Assembly: GCF_006716355.1 (NCBI RefSeq)
Contig: NZ_VFOW01000001.1
Coordinates: forward strand, 620,001 to 684,000
DNA length: 64,000 nucleotides
Direction of reading: 5' to 3'
Origin: Stackebrandtia endophytica
GTDB lineage: Bacteria > Actinomycetota > Actinomycetes > Mycobacteriales > Micromonosporaceae
Of this stretch, positions 26,658 to 36,300 are shown piece by piece. The notes beneath the pieces are model-generated. The model saw only the letters and a list, made by a program, of their open reading frames with translations, was not told the DNA's origin and made no database searches. Numbering within the stretch: position 1 is the first letter of the stretch; every line of letters begins with the position of its first letter. The position numbers were made by a program, and so were the translations under genes.

Positions 26658-27482
26658 CTAGCTGTGTAGTTGTTGTCCATCCGATGATGCGACATGAAGC
26701 GTCCACGGATCGGTGTTGCGGTCACTCACCACGGTATCGACGTCGAATGCGTGGCGCACTTGGGCCGCCACCAAATCGAGCCAGGGACGCTCGGTCGCCC
26801 AGTGAGCCGCATCGATCAGAGCCGGCCCCGGTTCCTCGATGTACTCCCCTGCGACGTGATGCCGCAGGTCAGCCGTGACGTAGACGTCGGCACCGCAATC
26901 ACGCGCCTGGGACAGATAGCCGTCGCCCGCACCGCCGGACACCGCGACCATACTGACGCGCCGACCTGGATCGCCCGCGACCCGAATGCCGGCGGCCGTT
27001 GCGGGAAGTGCCTGTGCCACAACCGAAGCGAACGCCGAGAGGGTCGTGGGTTCAGGGAGCCGTCCCACCCGCCCGATTCCCCGTCCCTCCTCGGTGGGTT
27101 CCAGCGGGCGCAGATCCGACAGCCCCAGGCGTCCCGCCAGCGCGTCCGACACCCCGGGGGCGGCGACGTCGGCGTTGGTGTGGGCCACGTACAGCCCGAT
27201 TCCCGACTCGATCAGGGAGTGAACGATCTCGCCCTTGTATGTCGTCGGGGCCACCGTCGACACACCCCGCAGCAAGAGCGGGTGGTGGGTGACCAGAAGT
27301 TGGGCACCCACCTCCCTGGCTTCTGCCACAGTGGATGGAACACAGTCGACGGCGAACAGGACTCGGGTCACCGCCGTGCCCGGTCGGCCGCACACCGACC
27401 CGACGCGGTCCCAGTCGGCCGCCCACACGTGCGGGTATATCGCGTCGAGCTTCGCGGTGATCTCACCGATGGTGGCCTTCAT
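26658..27482 (-). CDS. Nif3-like dinuclear metal centre protein
   Basis: The 274-residue protein matches the Nif3/YqfO family, hexameric proteins with a two-metal site. The His motifs LLVTHHPLLLRG and YVAHTNAD, and the C-terminal GGAGDGYLSQARDCGADVYVTADLRHH with its His pair, are all present. The enzymatic role is unsettled. I used ATG 27482 (MKATIGEI is the usual N-terminus). It leads the Nif3/zinc-ribbon/RNase H operon. Confidence 0.9.
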   Translation of the reverse strand: MKATIGEITAKLDAIYPHVWAADWDRVGSVCGRPGTAVTRVLFAVDCVPSTVAEAREVGAQLLVTHHPLLLRGVSTVAPTTYKGEIVHSLIESGIGLYVAHTNADVAAPGVSDALAGRLGLSDLRPLEPTEEGRGIGRVGRLPEPTTLSAFASVVAQALPATAAGIRVAGDPGRRVSMVAVSGGAGDGYLSQARDCGADVYVTADLRHHVAGEYIEEPGPALIDAAHWATERPWLDLVAAQVRHAFDVDTVVSDRNTDPWTLHVASSDGQQLHS

Positions 27483-27581
27483 CCGCGCGAGGTTACTCGA
27501 CGCGAGCGGCCATGTCACCGCCGCATCGCGCGTCGGTTCAGGTCAGCGCCCCCTCATTGAGACCACACGGCATCCATCTCC

Positions 27582-28826
27582 TCACGCGGCGATCCCCATC
27601 GTTTCGGCCAGGTGCCGCACCGATGGCGAACCGGGACCGGTATCTCGGCGCAACAGGTCGGCCAGAATGTCGTGGGCCAGCGGTCGGCACCGGATCTCAT
27701 TGGGCGCCACCTGATCGGCGGTCACCAGGGCCTCACCCGCCTGTTCCAGTCGCCCCACCTGTGTGCACGCGCGAGCCAAGTCGAGGTAATGGTGGGCCCG
27801 CCGCTCCGGCACCAGCGCGTCCAGGGCCGACCTCGGGATGCGTTCGTGCACCTGGATCGCCTGGCGTCCCTCACCGAGCTCCACGAAGGCGGCGGCGCGA
27901 TGCAGCTCCACATTCGTGGGACCGAATGAGGTCCAGTAGTAGTTCTTCCCGTCACCGACCAACTGCGCCGCACTGGACGCGGCGCGCAACAGGTCACGAG
28001 TGGTCGCCGCATCTCCGGTCAACGCCGCCGCCATCGCGCCCTGCAACAGCAGAGCGCCGTAGACGCTCATCGCCTCCGGATCGCTCTTGGCGGTACTGCC
28101 GATTTCGGACATCATGCCGTGGGCGACCTGGACGTTCAAGTCCAGCGCCGCCTCGAAGCGCCCGAGCGACCGCAACGCGTTGGCGACTCGGGTCGTGGCG
28201 ATGCCGATCAGCAGCGGATCGTCGCAACGCTGCGCGGCACCGATGGCTCGATCGGCGGCCAACCAGGACAACTGAGGCTCCCCCAGCTTGCGCAGCAGGG
28301 TAGAGGCGATCTGGTAGACCTGCGTCAACAACGCGGCGGCCTCGGCCCGTGCCTCGGAGGTGCCCGCCTGTTCCTCGGCGACCGGCGCCGCCCGCAACAG
28401 GTCGATCAACGTCCGCGCCAGTACCGGGTAGTTCGCCTTTTCGTAGGCGTACCAGGCATGGGCGACGGCCTTCTTCAACTCCGGCGTCGGAGTAGCCGGG
28501 ATCGGTGCGGCGCCCAGGTACTTTCCCAACCGCTCATACCGTTCCAGCGACGCCCGGATACTGTCGACCTCCACCTGGTCGATGCAGCTGACCGCGTCGG
28601 TGCGGCGCTGTACATCACGCCCCATCAGTTGTTGCGTGTCGATCGCCAGCGCGTCGGCGATCTCGTTGAGCACGGAGAACTTGTCCAAGCGCCGAACCCC
28701 ACGTTCGACCTTGTCCACCCAGCTCTTCGACTTACCGATCGCATCGGCGAATACCTGTTGTGACATTCCACGACGTTGTCGCCAATAGGCAACCCGTCTG
28801 CCTATTGGCTGATCTGACCACTCCAT
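27582..28826 (-). CDS. XRE-family regulator with TPR-like C-terminal region
   Basis: The 414-residue protein has an N-terminal XRE HTH (IGRRVAYWRQRRGMSQQVFA, then DAIGKSKSWVDKVERGVRRL). A long alpha-helical region of about 300 residues with TPR-like repeats follows (for example YEKANYPVLARTLIDLL, then GRFEAALDLNVQVAHG and GRLEQAGEALVTAD). Such Streptomyces-type regulators usually respond to peptides or small signals. No partner gene is adjacent. Confidence 0.85.
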   Translation of the reverse strand: MEWSDQPIGRRVAYWRQRRGMSQQVFADAIGKSKSWVDKVERGVRRLDKFSVLNEIADALAIDTQQLMGRDVQRRTDAVSCIDQVEVDSIRASLERYERLGKYLGAAPIPATPTPELKKAVAHAWYAYEKANYPVLARTLIDLLRAAPVAEEQAGTSEARAEAAALLTQVYQIASTLLRKLGEPQLSWLAADRAIGAAQRCDDPLLIGIATTRVANALRSLGRFEAALDLNVQVAHGMMSEIGSTAKSDPEAMSVYGALLLQGAMAAALTGDAATTRDLLRAASSAAQLVGDGKNYYWTSFGPTNVELHRAAAFVELGEGRQAIQVHERIPRSALDALVPERRAHHYLDLARACTQVGRLEQAGEALVTADQVAPNEIRCRPLAHDILADLLRRDTGPGSPSVRHLAETMGIAA

Positions 28827-29214
28827 GTCGACCCCACCGTCTCATTTGGAGTTATGAATTGAGGTGTTACCGCTGACACTCGCCCCCTGGGGAGAGGGCG
28901 ACTAGTAGTGATTGTTCAAGTGCCGAACGCGATCGCGCTCTGCCATGGCACGTCTTGTATTTACACCCAGCGTTCAAATGACGCAACGATCAGTTGTGCC
29001 AGATGGAAACGGGGCGTGACCAACTCGTCGACATATTCCCACCTCTCGCATCAAGTCGGCCCGATTCGCCCACTGACAACCGATCGGCGAGGAATCTGAA
29101 ATTCACCCGTTTGATCACATTCACCAGTTAGCCACAATCCGTTCGGAAAACATAGCGTTGCGTCAGCTGTCCGACAGAACCGCTCCTCCGCCGGTAACCG
29201 ATGCGCACAACGAA
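28827..29214. other. Intergenic region without a supported gene
   Basis: About 390 bases lie between the start of the XRE gene and the terminator of the glutamate-binding gene. Sequence here is less G+C-rich than the flanks. A 63-codon frame at 28908-29099 has no ribosome-binding site or recognisable product. The XRE promoter must lie in the first part. Confidence 0.5.
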
Positions 29215-29246
29215 CAGGCTCCCCGGGCGGTCACCCGGGGAGCCTG
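29215..29246 (-). terminator. Terminator of the glutamate-binding protein gene
   Basis: CAGGCTCCCCGGG and CCCGGGGAGCCTG make a perfect 13-bp stem with a 6-base loop, 15 bases past the stop codon. Confidence 0.85.
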
Positions 29247-29261
29247 CTCTCGATACGCGCG

Positions 29262-30194
29262 TCAGTAACGGACGATCTTGGGGTGCTCGTCGGGGGCGAC
29301 CGCTCCCCCGGTCTCCAGGGTGCGAGCGAACGCCCGATCCCAGTCACCGTTGGCGTACGCCTCCTCCAAGGTCGCGTTGATGAACTCCCGGAGTTCGGGC
29401 GAGTTGTGCGGCAACCCGACGCCGTACGCCTCGGTGGTGAACAGCTCCTCGGAGATGTGGAACTCGCCGGGGAACTTCTTGGCGAAGCCGTAGAGGATGA
29501 CGTTGTCGGTACTGACGGCGTCGACTCGACCGGCCTGGAGGCTCGTCACGCAGCTGTCGTAGTTGCTCATCGGCCGCAGCTGGGCCTTCGGCACCAGTTG
29601 CTCGATCGTGGCCCCGGAGGTGGAGTCGTCGGCGAAGCAGACCCGCTTACCCGCCAGCTTCTCGACCTCGTCGATCTCCTCACCGACCCGGGTCATGATC
29701 GACTGACCGGCCACATAGTACGGTCCGGCGAAGTCGACCGACTCCTTGCGCTCCTCGGTGATGGTGTAGGTCGCCAGAATGAAGTCGGCGACCCCATCGC
29801 GCAGATAGGGCTCTCGATTGCTCGATATGGTCTCGATGAAGTCCAGGTTCTCGCCCTCGGCGGCATATCCGAAGATCCGTTGCGCCAGGATGCGACCCAA
29901 CTCGGCGTCGAAGCCCTCGATCCGGCCGGTCGCGTCATCCCGCAGCCCCGTCAACGGCTGATCGAACTTGGAACCGATCACCAGCCTGCCGCGCTCCCGA
30001 ATCTCCAGGATCTCATCGGGCATGTCCGACTCGTCGGCCATCTCCATGACGTAGTCGGTGGGGACGTCGGTCATGTCGACCGAGGTGGCCGCCTGGCATG
30101 CGGTGACCGCCACCAGCATGACGGCCAGCGGGACAACCGCCGTAAGGTTTCGCCTGAGACGCACGATCTGGGGCCTTTCTGTGCATTGGCGCAA
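29262..30194 (-). CDS. Glutamate-type ABC transporter substrate-binding lipoprotein
   Basis: The 310-residue protein starts with a signal peptide and lipobox (VPLAVMLVAVTACQA, Cys at about residue 33), so it is probably a membrane-anchored lipoprotein. The mature part is a family 3 solute-binding protein: RLVIGSKFDQPLTG, GFDAELGRILAQRIFG, TYTITEERKESVDFAGPYYVAGQ and DAVSTDNVILYGF are typical of GluB-like glutamate receptors. No permease or ATPase gene is next to it, so it is an orphan receptor here. Confidence 0.9.
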   Translation of the reverse strand: MRQCTERPQIVRLRRNLTAVVPLAVMLVAVTACQAATSVDMTDVPTDYVMEMADESDMPDEILEIRERGRLVIGSKFDQPLTGLRDDATGRIEGFDAELGRILAQRIFGYAAEGENLDFIETISSNREPYLRDGVADFILATYTITEERKESVDFAGPYYVAGQSIMTRVGEEIDEVEKLAGKRVCFADDSTSGATIEQLVPKAQLRPMSNYDSCVTSLQAGRVDAVSTDNVILYGFAKKFPGEFHISEELFTTEAYGVGLPHNSPELREFINATLEEAYANGDWDRAFARTLETGGAVAPDEHPKIVRY

Positions 30195-30399
30195 GCGCGG
30201 GCGGCCGGGGTGAGCAGCACGCGTGGGGGTGACTCTACGCTCCCGCCGTCGAATCGATCACTCTCACTTCGGGTGCGATAAGCCATGATGCCGGATCACG
30301 TCTCAACTCGCACACCCGCTACCGCCGCGGCGACGGGGTGATCGGCTGCACGGTCAACGGGATCGGACGAAGCCGAATCCGCGAACTAAGCTCGATTCC

Positions 30400-31038
30400 G
30401 TGACCACAACGTCATCGTTGACTATTCAAAAGCCCGGCCTGGTCGGTTACGAGGACGCCTGGGAACTGCAGAAGCAGCTGCAACAACAGCGCATCGACGA
30501 CCAGCTCGACGACACCGTGCTGCTGTTGGAGCATCCCAGCGTCTACACCGCGGGTCGCCGCACCGAGGCCTGGGCCCTTCCGCAGGACGGAACCCCCGTC
30601 GTCGAAGTCGACCGAGGGGGGCAGATCACCTGGCACGGCCCCGGCCAGATCGTCGGGTACCCGATCATCAAACTCAGCAAACCCATCGACGTCGTCAAAT
30701 ACGTCCGTCGGGTGGAACGCATGCTGATGAACGTGTGCGCCGAGTTCGGCGTCGACACCATCCAGGTGTCCGACCGCACCGGTGTCTGGTTGCCCGCCGA
30801 CGACCGTGGTCCCGAGCGCAAGATCGCGGCCCTCGGCGTCCGAGTGCGTTGGGCGGTGACCATGCACGGATTCGCGCTGAACTGCAACTGCGACATGACC
30901 TGTTTCGACCGGATCGCGCCCTGCGCCATCACCGACGCCGGGGTCACCTCGCTCAGTCGGGAGCTCGATCGCGACGTCACCATCGACGAGGTCATGCCCG
31001 TCGTGGAGGCGCATCTCCCCGAGATCCTGGAATCCTGA
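30400..31038 (+). CDS. lipB: Octanoyl-ACP:protein N-octanoyltransferase
   Basis: LipB transfers octanoyl groups from ACP to lipoyl domains, the first step of lipoate assembly on complexes such as the pyruvate dehydrogenase containing AceE. The 212-residue protein has [18 protein letters not shown], the catalytic Lys in [10 protein letters not shown] and the catalytic Cys in [14 protein letters not shown]. It starts at GTG 30400 and is divergent from the glutamate-binding gene. lipA is not next to it. Confidence 0.95.
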   Translation: MTTTSSLTIQKPGLVGYEDAWELQKQLQQQRIDDQLDDTVLLLEHPSVYTAGRRTEAWALPQDGTPVVEVDRGGQITWHGPGQIVGYPIIKLSKPIDVVKYVRRVERMLMNVCAEFGVDTIQVSDRTGVWLPADDRGPERKIAALGVRVRWAVTMHGFALNCNCDMTCFDRIAPCAITDAGVTSLSRELDRDVTIDEVMPVVEAHLPEILES

Positions 31039-31045
31039 GACATCG

Positions 31046-31082
31046 ACCCTGTGACGGTCGGGTCGCCCGATCACCACAGGGT
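31046..31082. terminator. Bidirectional terminator between lipB and a convergent gene
   Basis: ACCCTGTG and CACAGGGT close a long stem with a mostly paired interior (CGGTCGGG against CCCGATCA). It lies 8 bases after lipB and touches the stop of the minus-strand small gene. Confidence 0.75.
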
Positions 31083-31337
31083 TCACCTGTTGCGTCGTAG
31101 CGCCCGCATCATCATGGCCGCCTGCAGGCCGAAGGTCGATTGCGCGCCCATGAACTGAAGGTCCTCAAGGTACTGGTCCCAGGCTTCCTGATTCATGGCG
31201 GCCAGCTCTTCCGGCGTGGTTTGACGGCTCGTGTCGTAGTCGTCGGGGTACACCGGCGCATCGTCTCCGCGCCGCGCGGAACGTTCCAGCTCGGCGAAGA
31301 TCTCGTCGGTGGGATCGGGCACAACGAACTCCTGCAC
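31083..31337 (-). CDS. Small acidic hypothetical protein
   Basis: An 84-residue protein with an acidic N-terminal two-thirds (PTDEIFAELERSARRGDD, then PEELAAMNQEAWDQYLEDL) and a basic end (MMMRALRRNR). I do not recognise a family. It lies 93 bases downstream of the aspartyl-tRNA synthetase gene on the same strand and could share its transcript. Codon use is typical for the region. Confidence 0.6.
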   Translation of the reverse strand: MQEFVVPDPTDEIFAELERSARRGDDAPVYPDDYDTSRQTTPEELAAMNQEAWDQYLEDLQFMGAQSTFGLQAAMMMRALRRNR

Positions 31338-31430
31338 AGTCGGTGAGCCCCGCCGAAACCACTGTACCCGCCTCCGCAGGAGATCCGGAGTGGGAATCCC
31401 CTGTGAAGGCGGGTGTGAGAACTGTGCCCG

Positions 31431-32768
31431 CTACGGAGTCAAACGGTGCAGGTCCCTCGGAAAGAGGGTGACCTCCCTGATGTTGGTCGCACCGACCAAT
31501 TGCGACACGAACCGTTCCAGCCCGATCGCGAATCCGCCGTGGGGCGGCATACCGTGCCGGAAGACCGACAGGTACCCCTCATAGGACTGTGGACTCTCGC
31601 CGCGCTCGGCCAGTGCCGCCAGGTAGTCGGCGTACTGATGCAGTCGCCGGCCACCGGTCACCATCTCGGTGCCGCGGAACAGCAGGTCGAACGAGTCGCT
31701 GTAGCCTGGCCGACCGAGTTCCGGTGCGGTGTAGAACGGGCGTTTGCTCATCGGATACCCGGAGACGACCAGGAAGTCGCTGCCGTGCGCGGCCGCGGCC
31801 CACTCCCCCAACCGGCGTTCGTGTGCCGGCGCCAGGTCGGTGGCACCGGTGAGGTCCTCGCCGGTCAGGCGGCCCAGCAGCTCCATGGCGTCGCTGAAAT
31901 GGATTCGCGGGATCTCACCGGAATGCCTCGGCAGCGATATACCAAGAACTTCAAGCGCATGGCCGGCGCGTTCCTCGATACCGGAGAACATCGCGGCGAC
32001 GACGTCACTCAGCACCCTCACGACGTCCACATGGGATTCAATGAACCCCAGCTCGACGTCGAGCGAGGTGTACTGCGCCAGGTGCCGAACGGTGTCATGG
32101 GGTTCGGCCCGAAACACCGGGCCCACCTCGAAGACCCGCTCGAACACGCCGACCAGCGTCTGCTTGTAGAACTGTGGACTCTGCGCCAGGTATCCCCGTC
32201 GACCGAAGTAGTCCAACCGGAACACGTTCGCCCCGGACTCGGTGGCCGAGCCGACGATCTTGGGCGTGTGAACCTCGGTGAAACCGTCCCCGGTCAGGTG
32301 ACGGCGAAACCCCGCCACCGCGGCGGCCGCGATCTCGAACGCGGCCTTTCGCGCCGGATGCCGCAACGACACCGCCGCGTTGTCCAGGACGGTCGGCAGC
32401 GTGGCGTTCAAACGCGGCCGGTACAGGTCGAAGGGCGGCGCTTCGGCCGAGCCGAGCACCACCACCTCGGGTTCGGTGAGCTCGACGCCGCCGGGGGCGA
32501 CCTCGTTGGCGGTAACCGTCCCGGTCACCTCGATGACGGTCTCCTCGGGCAGTTCCGCCAACAACTCACGGCCGTCGCGCAACACCACCTGAGCAAGCCC
32601 GGCACGGTCACGCACGATGGCGAACGCCACCGATTTCAATTGACGGCGGCGATGCAGCCAACCGGCGATTCTCACTCGCCTACCCACCTGGGCGGCCAAC
32701 TCGTTCGACAACGCCCTGGGCGGTCGATCGGTGGCCGCGGGGCTCGGCGTGGTCATGGAAAGGGACAT
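31431..32768 (-). CDS. aspS: Compact archaeal-type aspartyl-tRNA synthetase
   Basis: The 445-residue enzyme has an N-terminal OB-fold anticodon-binding domain (VRIAGWLHRRRQLKSVAFAI) and a class II catalytic core. Motif 2 reads FRAEPHDTVRHLAQYTSLDVE and motif 3 GFAIGLERFVSQLVG. The length and motif 2 fit the archaeal/eukaryotic type (often annotated as aspartate-tRNA(Asn) ligase) rather than the 590-residue bacterial AspRS with its GAD insertion. It is probably a second, non-discriminating or stress-specific enzyme. ATG 32768 lies behind GAGGAGGTG, which the upstream T-box can mask. Confidence 0.9.
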   Translation of the reverse strand: MSLSMTTPSPAATDRPPRALSNELAAQVGRRVRIAGWLHRRRQLKSVAFAIVRDRAGLAQVVLRDGRELLAELPEETVIEVTGTVTANEVAPGGVELTEPEVVVLGSAEAPPFDLYRPRLNATLPTVLDNAAVSLRHPARKAAFEIAAAAVAGFRRHLTGDGFTEVHTPKIVGSATESGANVFRLDYFGRRGYLAQSPQFYKQTLVGVFERVFEVGPVFRAEPHDTVRHLAQYTSLDVELGFIESHVDVVRVLSDVVAAMFSGIEERAGHALEVLGISLPRHSGEIPRIHFSDAMELLGRLTGEDLTGATDLAPAHERRLGEWAAAAHGSDFLVVSGYPMSKRPFYTAPELGRPGYSDSFDLLFRGTEMVTGGRRLHQYADYLAALAERGESPQSYEGYLSVFRHGMPPHGGFAIGLERFVSQLVGATNIREVTLFPRDLHRLTP

Positions 32769-33085
32769 GTTTTCGACACCTCCTCGGTTCGGATGGAAAC
32801 CCCGGAGGTGTGGGCGATAGGGATATCGCGGTGCCACCACACCTTTACCCGGCACTGGCGGTGCCGGGCCTCATTCGTCGCTCGTCACGTGAGCCACTCG
32901 GCGGGTTCTACTGAGGCGGCGGTCCCGCCCGTTCTTCCCGCGGCCCGCCCGAATCCTCGGGCTTGGAAGTGTCTTCACGCCGGTCGCACGTCCCGCCTTC
33001 ACAGCTACCGGCGGTTCTCTCATCCGTGCGGCGCCGGGCGTTACTCGTCTCCCACTGGCCGTGCCGCCGATCGTAGCTCACCCAC
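32769..33085 (-). promoter_or_regulatory. T-box riboswitch, translational type, Asp specifier, for aspS
   Basis: On the minus strand the leader has the T-box sequence TGGCACCGCG (32836-32827), which pairs with the tRNA acceptor end. Just before it is a stem III hairpin, CCCGGCAC/GTGCCGGG (32848-32868 in + coordinates). Further upstream is a stem I with GACGAGTAA opposite TGAAGACA; the in-loop triplet GAC at 32973-32971 is an Asp codon. ACACCTCC (32811-32804) is complementary to GGAGGTGT (32783-32776), which is the Shine-Dalgarno sequence of aspS. The likely mechanism is that uncharged tRNA-Asp frees the ribosome-binding site. Stem I limits are approximate. Confidence 0.85.
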
Positions 33086-33174
33086 CAGCCCTCGGCCAAG
33101 CTGCCAGCGGATATCGACAGGATGTATCTAGCTCGTCGGCCCACCGCAAGAGGCTCGCCGATCCCCTATCACCC

Positions 33175-33299
33175 CTTTGACTAAAACAGGTCAACGAAAG
33201 GATTAACCCAGTCAAAGCGTTGCAACACATGGATCAGCCGTAACGTGGCTACTAAGCCACATACCCCACACAACAATCCAGTGTGTATAGTATTCACAC
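33175..33299 (+). promoter_or_regulatory. Candidate promoter and operators of the kinase-helicase operon
   Basis: A perfect inverted repeat CTTTGACT (33175-33182) / AGTCAAAG (33210-33217) has a third GTCAA box at 33190. Next comes GTGGCT-acta-AGCCAC (33245-33260). A good -10 hexamer TATAGT (33286-33291) is embraced by GTGTG...CACAC (33281-33299). A start near 33298 would leave a leader of about 100 bases before the GTG. I could not fix a -35 box. Confidence 0.45.
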
Positions 33300-33396
33300 G
33301 CCTCAGCTCGAGTGTTCACTGCCCAGCATTCCTGCTGTGTGCATGCGATGCTTGGCTACCCGAGAGGTGACTCGTGGCGCACTGTGGGAGGAACGG

Positions 33397-36300
33397 GTGA
33401 ACACAACCGCAATTACCTTGATCGATGGCCGCTTCCAGATCGAACGGGCCCTGGGAAGTGGAATGAGCGAGGTCTATCGAGCCATCGACACCCACGCCGA
33501 CCCGGCCAGCGCGGACCGCCATGTGGCACTGAAGGTCGTACGCCTGCGATCTATCCTTCCCAGCGAGCAAGACCAGCTGAGAAATCTGATCGAGCGTTTT
33601 GAGCGTGAGATCGACATCGTGAGAAAACTCAGCCATGCCGGTCTGCCGCGCATCGTCCAGTCTGGCGAAGATCAGGAGATCGGCCAGCCATATCTCGCGA
33701 TGGAATTCGTCGAAGGTATGGCGTTGAACGCTTTGATCGACGAAGGCGAACAGCTTCCCATCCGAGCGGTGGCCGGAATCGTCGGACAGGTAACCGCGAC
33801 GCTCCAAGCGGCACACCGGGCCGACATCCTGCACCGCGACATCAAACCCAGCAACGCCATGTTGCAGCCCGATGGGCGAGTCAGACTGCTGGATTTCGGG
33901 ATCGGCCGGTTTCTCAACGCCCCCAATCTGCCTCAATTGACCGAGTCGGGCATGACGCTGGGAACGACTCGTTATATGTCCCCAGAACATGCCAGGGGCC
34001 GTGATCTTTCGGTAAAGAGCGACCTGTACAGCCTGGGCTGCCTGTTGTATGAACTGCTATGTGGACAACCACCGTTCACTGAGGGCACCTCCAACGACAT
34101 CATGAACGCGCACATCGAGCAGGAACCTACCGCTATATCACTGATGCGCAGCGATATCCCAGACGCGCTGTCCGAGCTGGTGGATGGATTGCTCTCAAAG
34201 GATCCGGCCGATCGCCCGGAGGACGCTCCGGCTGTACTGGAGACGCTTCAAATCGTTGTCCGGGATACTCCCGTCCAACCGCTTCCCCGCTTGATCAAGG
34301 TCGACCCCGCCGACCAGTTCCGGCACGCCACTGGAGACCTGCCGAGTGTCGAGCTCGTCGAACAGGGTGACATCAGGGAGCGCTCCGTCTCCCAGGTGTC
34401 TGGGATGAACGTGTTCGAGGTCCATGCTCGCCTGATCGAGAAGTATCGGTCCTTCACCGCAGGGGGCGTCATCGTTAAGGACCCTCGAATCAAGAACTGG
34501 GTTCACAACGATATGGCGCGCGGTAACCAATGGCCCGCACCGTATCTCTCCCTGAACCCGTTCTTCGCTTCCGGCGGACGTGTCGACGAGTTGGTTGCCG
34601 CAGAGGTGTTGCATCCAGAGTGCTCGCGGATCTTCCAAACCGGGAAGTCTGAAGGCGTTGACGGCACTCCTATCACCCTGCACATGCATCAACGCCAGGC
34701 GTTGGAGGCCGCCCAGACCGGTGAATCCTATGTACTGACCACTGGTACCGGGTCAGGCAAGTCTCTGGCCTATATTGTGCCCATAGTGGATAAGGTCTTG
34801 CGTGACCGGTCCAATGACCCGGCACCTGGCGTTCGCGCGATCATCGTCTACCCCATGAACGCCCTGGCCAACAGTCAGAAACAGGAGCTGGAAAAGTATC
34901 TGTCGACGGGGTACGCCGACGGATCCGAGCCGGTCAGTTTCGCTCGCTATACCGGCCAGGAGTCGCAAGCCGAGCGCGACGCGATCTATCAGAATCCGCC
35001 TGACATTCTGCTGACGAACTATGTGATGTTGGAGTTGTTGCTGACCCGGCCTGATGATCGCAAGAAGCTGATCCACATGGCCTCAGGACTTCAGTTCCTC
35101 GTATTCGACGAGCTGCACACCTACCGAGGCAGGCAAGGGGCGGACGTCGCCTGGCTGATTCGCCGCGTCAAGGATGCCTGTCAGGCTCCTGAAGTCCAGT
35201 GTGTCGGCACCTCCGCGACCATGTCGACGGAGGGCAGTGTGGCCGATCAGCGCGCGGCGGTGGCAGGGGTCGCCAGTACACTCTTCGGGCGACCGATCGC
35301 ACCGGAGCGGATAATCGGGGAAACATTGATTCGGGCCACGGACGAAGGTCCGACAACAGTCAGCCTGGAACGCATCAGGACCCCGGCGGCGCCCGGCGCG
35401 TACCGTGACCTGATCGCGGATCCATTGGCCCGTTGGGTGGAGTCCCGTTTCGGGCTGCGGAGCTCCGAGGAAGGCGAGCTGGTTCGCCAGGAGCCGGTGA
35501 CAGTCGAGGTGGCGGCCGAAGAACTGGCGATCACCACTGGTGCCGACACCAAAGCATGCGAGGCCGCTATACGCAAGACCCTGCTGGCCGGATCCAAGGC
35601 GACCAACCCCGAGACCGGTCGTCCGCTGTTCGCGTTCCGGTTGCACCAGTTCGTCTCCAAGGGCGACAACGTCTATGTCACCATCGAGCCCGAGATGAGT
35701 CGAGAGATCACTCGTAGCTACCAGGTCGAATACCCCGGCGGGGACGGGAAGGTCCTGATCCCGGTGTCATTCTGCCGTGACTGTGGCCAGGAGTATCTGA
35801 CTGTTCAGCGAGTACGCGACGTGGCCACCAATCGGTACTCGTACCGTCCCAACAGGGATGCTGACGCGGTCGACGGCGACTTCGTTCGGGCCGGTTACCT
35901 CTACATCAGCCAGGACAATCCTTGGCCCTCCGACCAGCAAGAGGTGCTACGTCGACGCCTGCTACCGGAGTCCTGGCTGGAATCGGACCGCTCGGGAAAC
36001 GAGGATGTCAAACCCAACTTCCGCAAGCGGATGCCAATCCCGGTGACCGTGAACCCGCAGGGTCAGGAGAGCAGCGACGGCCTTGCTGCGGCGTTCATGC
36101 CCGACGCATTCCGGTTCTGTCTGCACTGTGGCGTCACTCATGAGAAGCGAGGCAAGGACTTCGGCAAGCTCGCAGCGTTCAACCAGGAGGGCCGTTCGTC
36201 GGCCACCTCCTTGATCTCGGCAACAATCGTGGAGGAACTCCAGCGATTTCCCGACACCGCGTTGACTCCTGAAGCAAAGAAATTGCTGTCGTTCGTGGAC

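Noticed and set aside
31446-33131. 561-codon plus-strand frame opposite aspS and the T-box
   Set aside because: The minus strand holds a complete AspRS and its leader; this frame also runs through the structured RNA.
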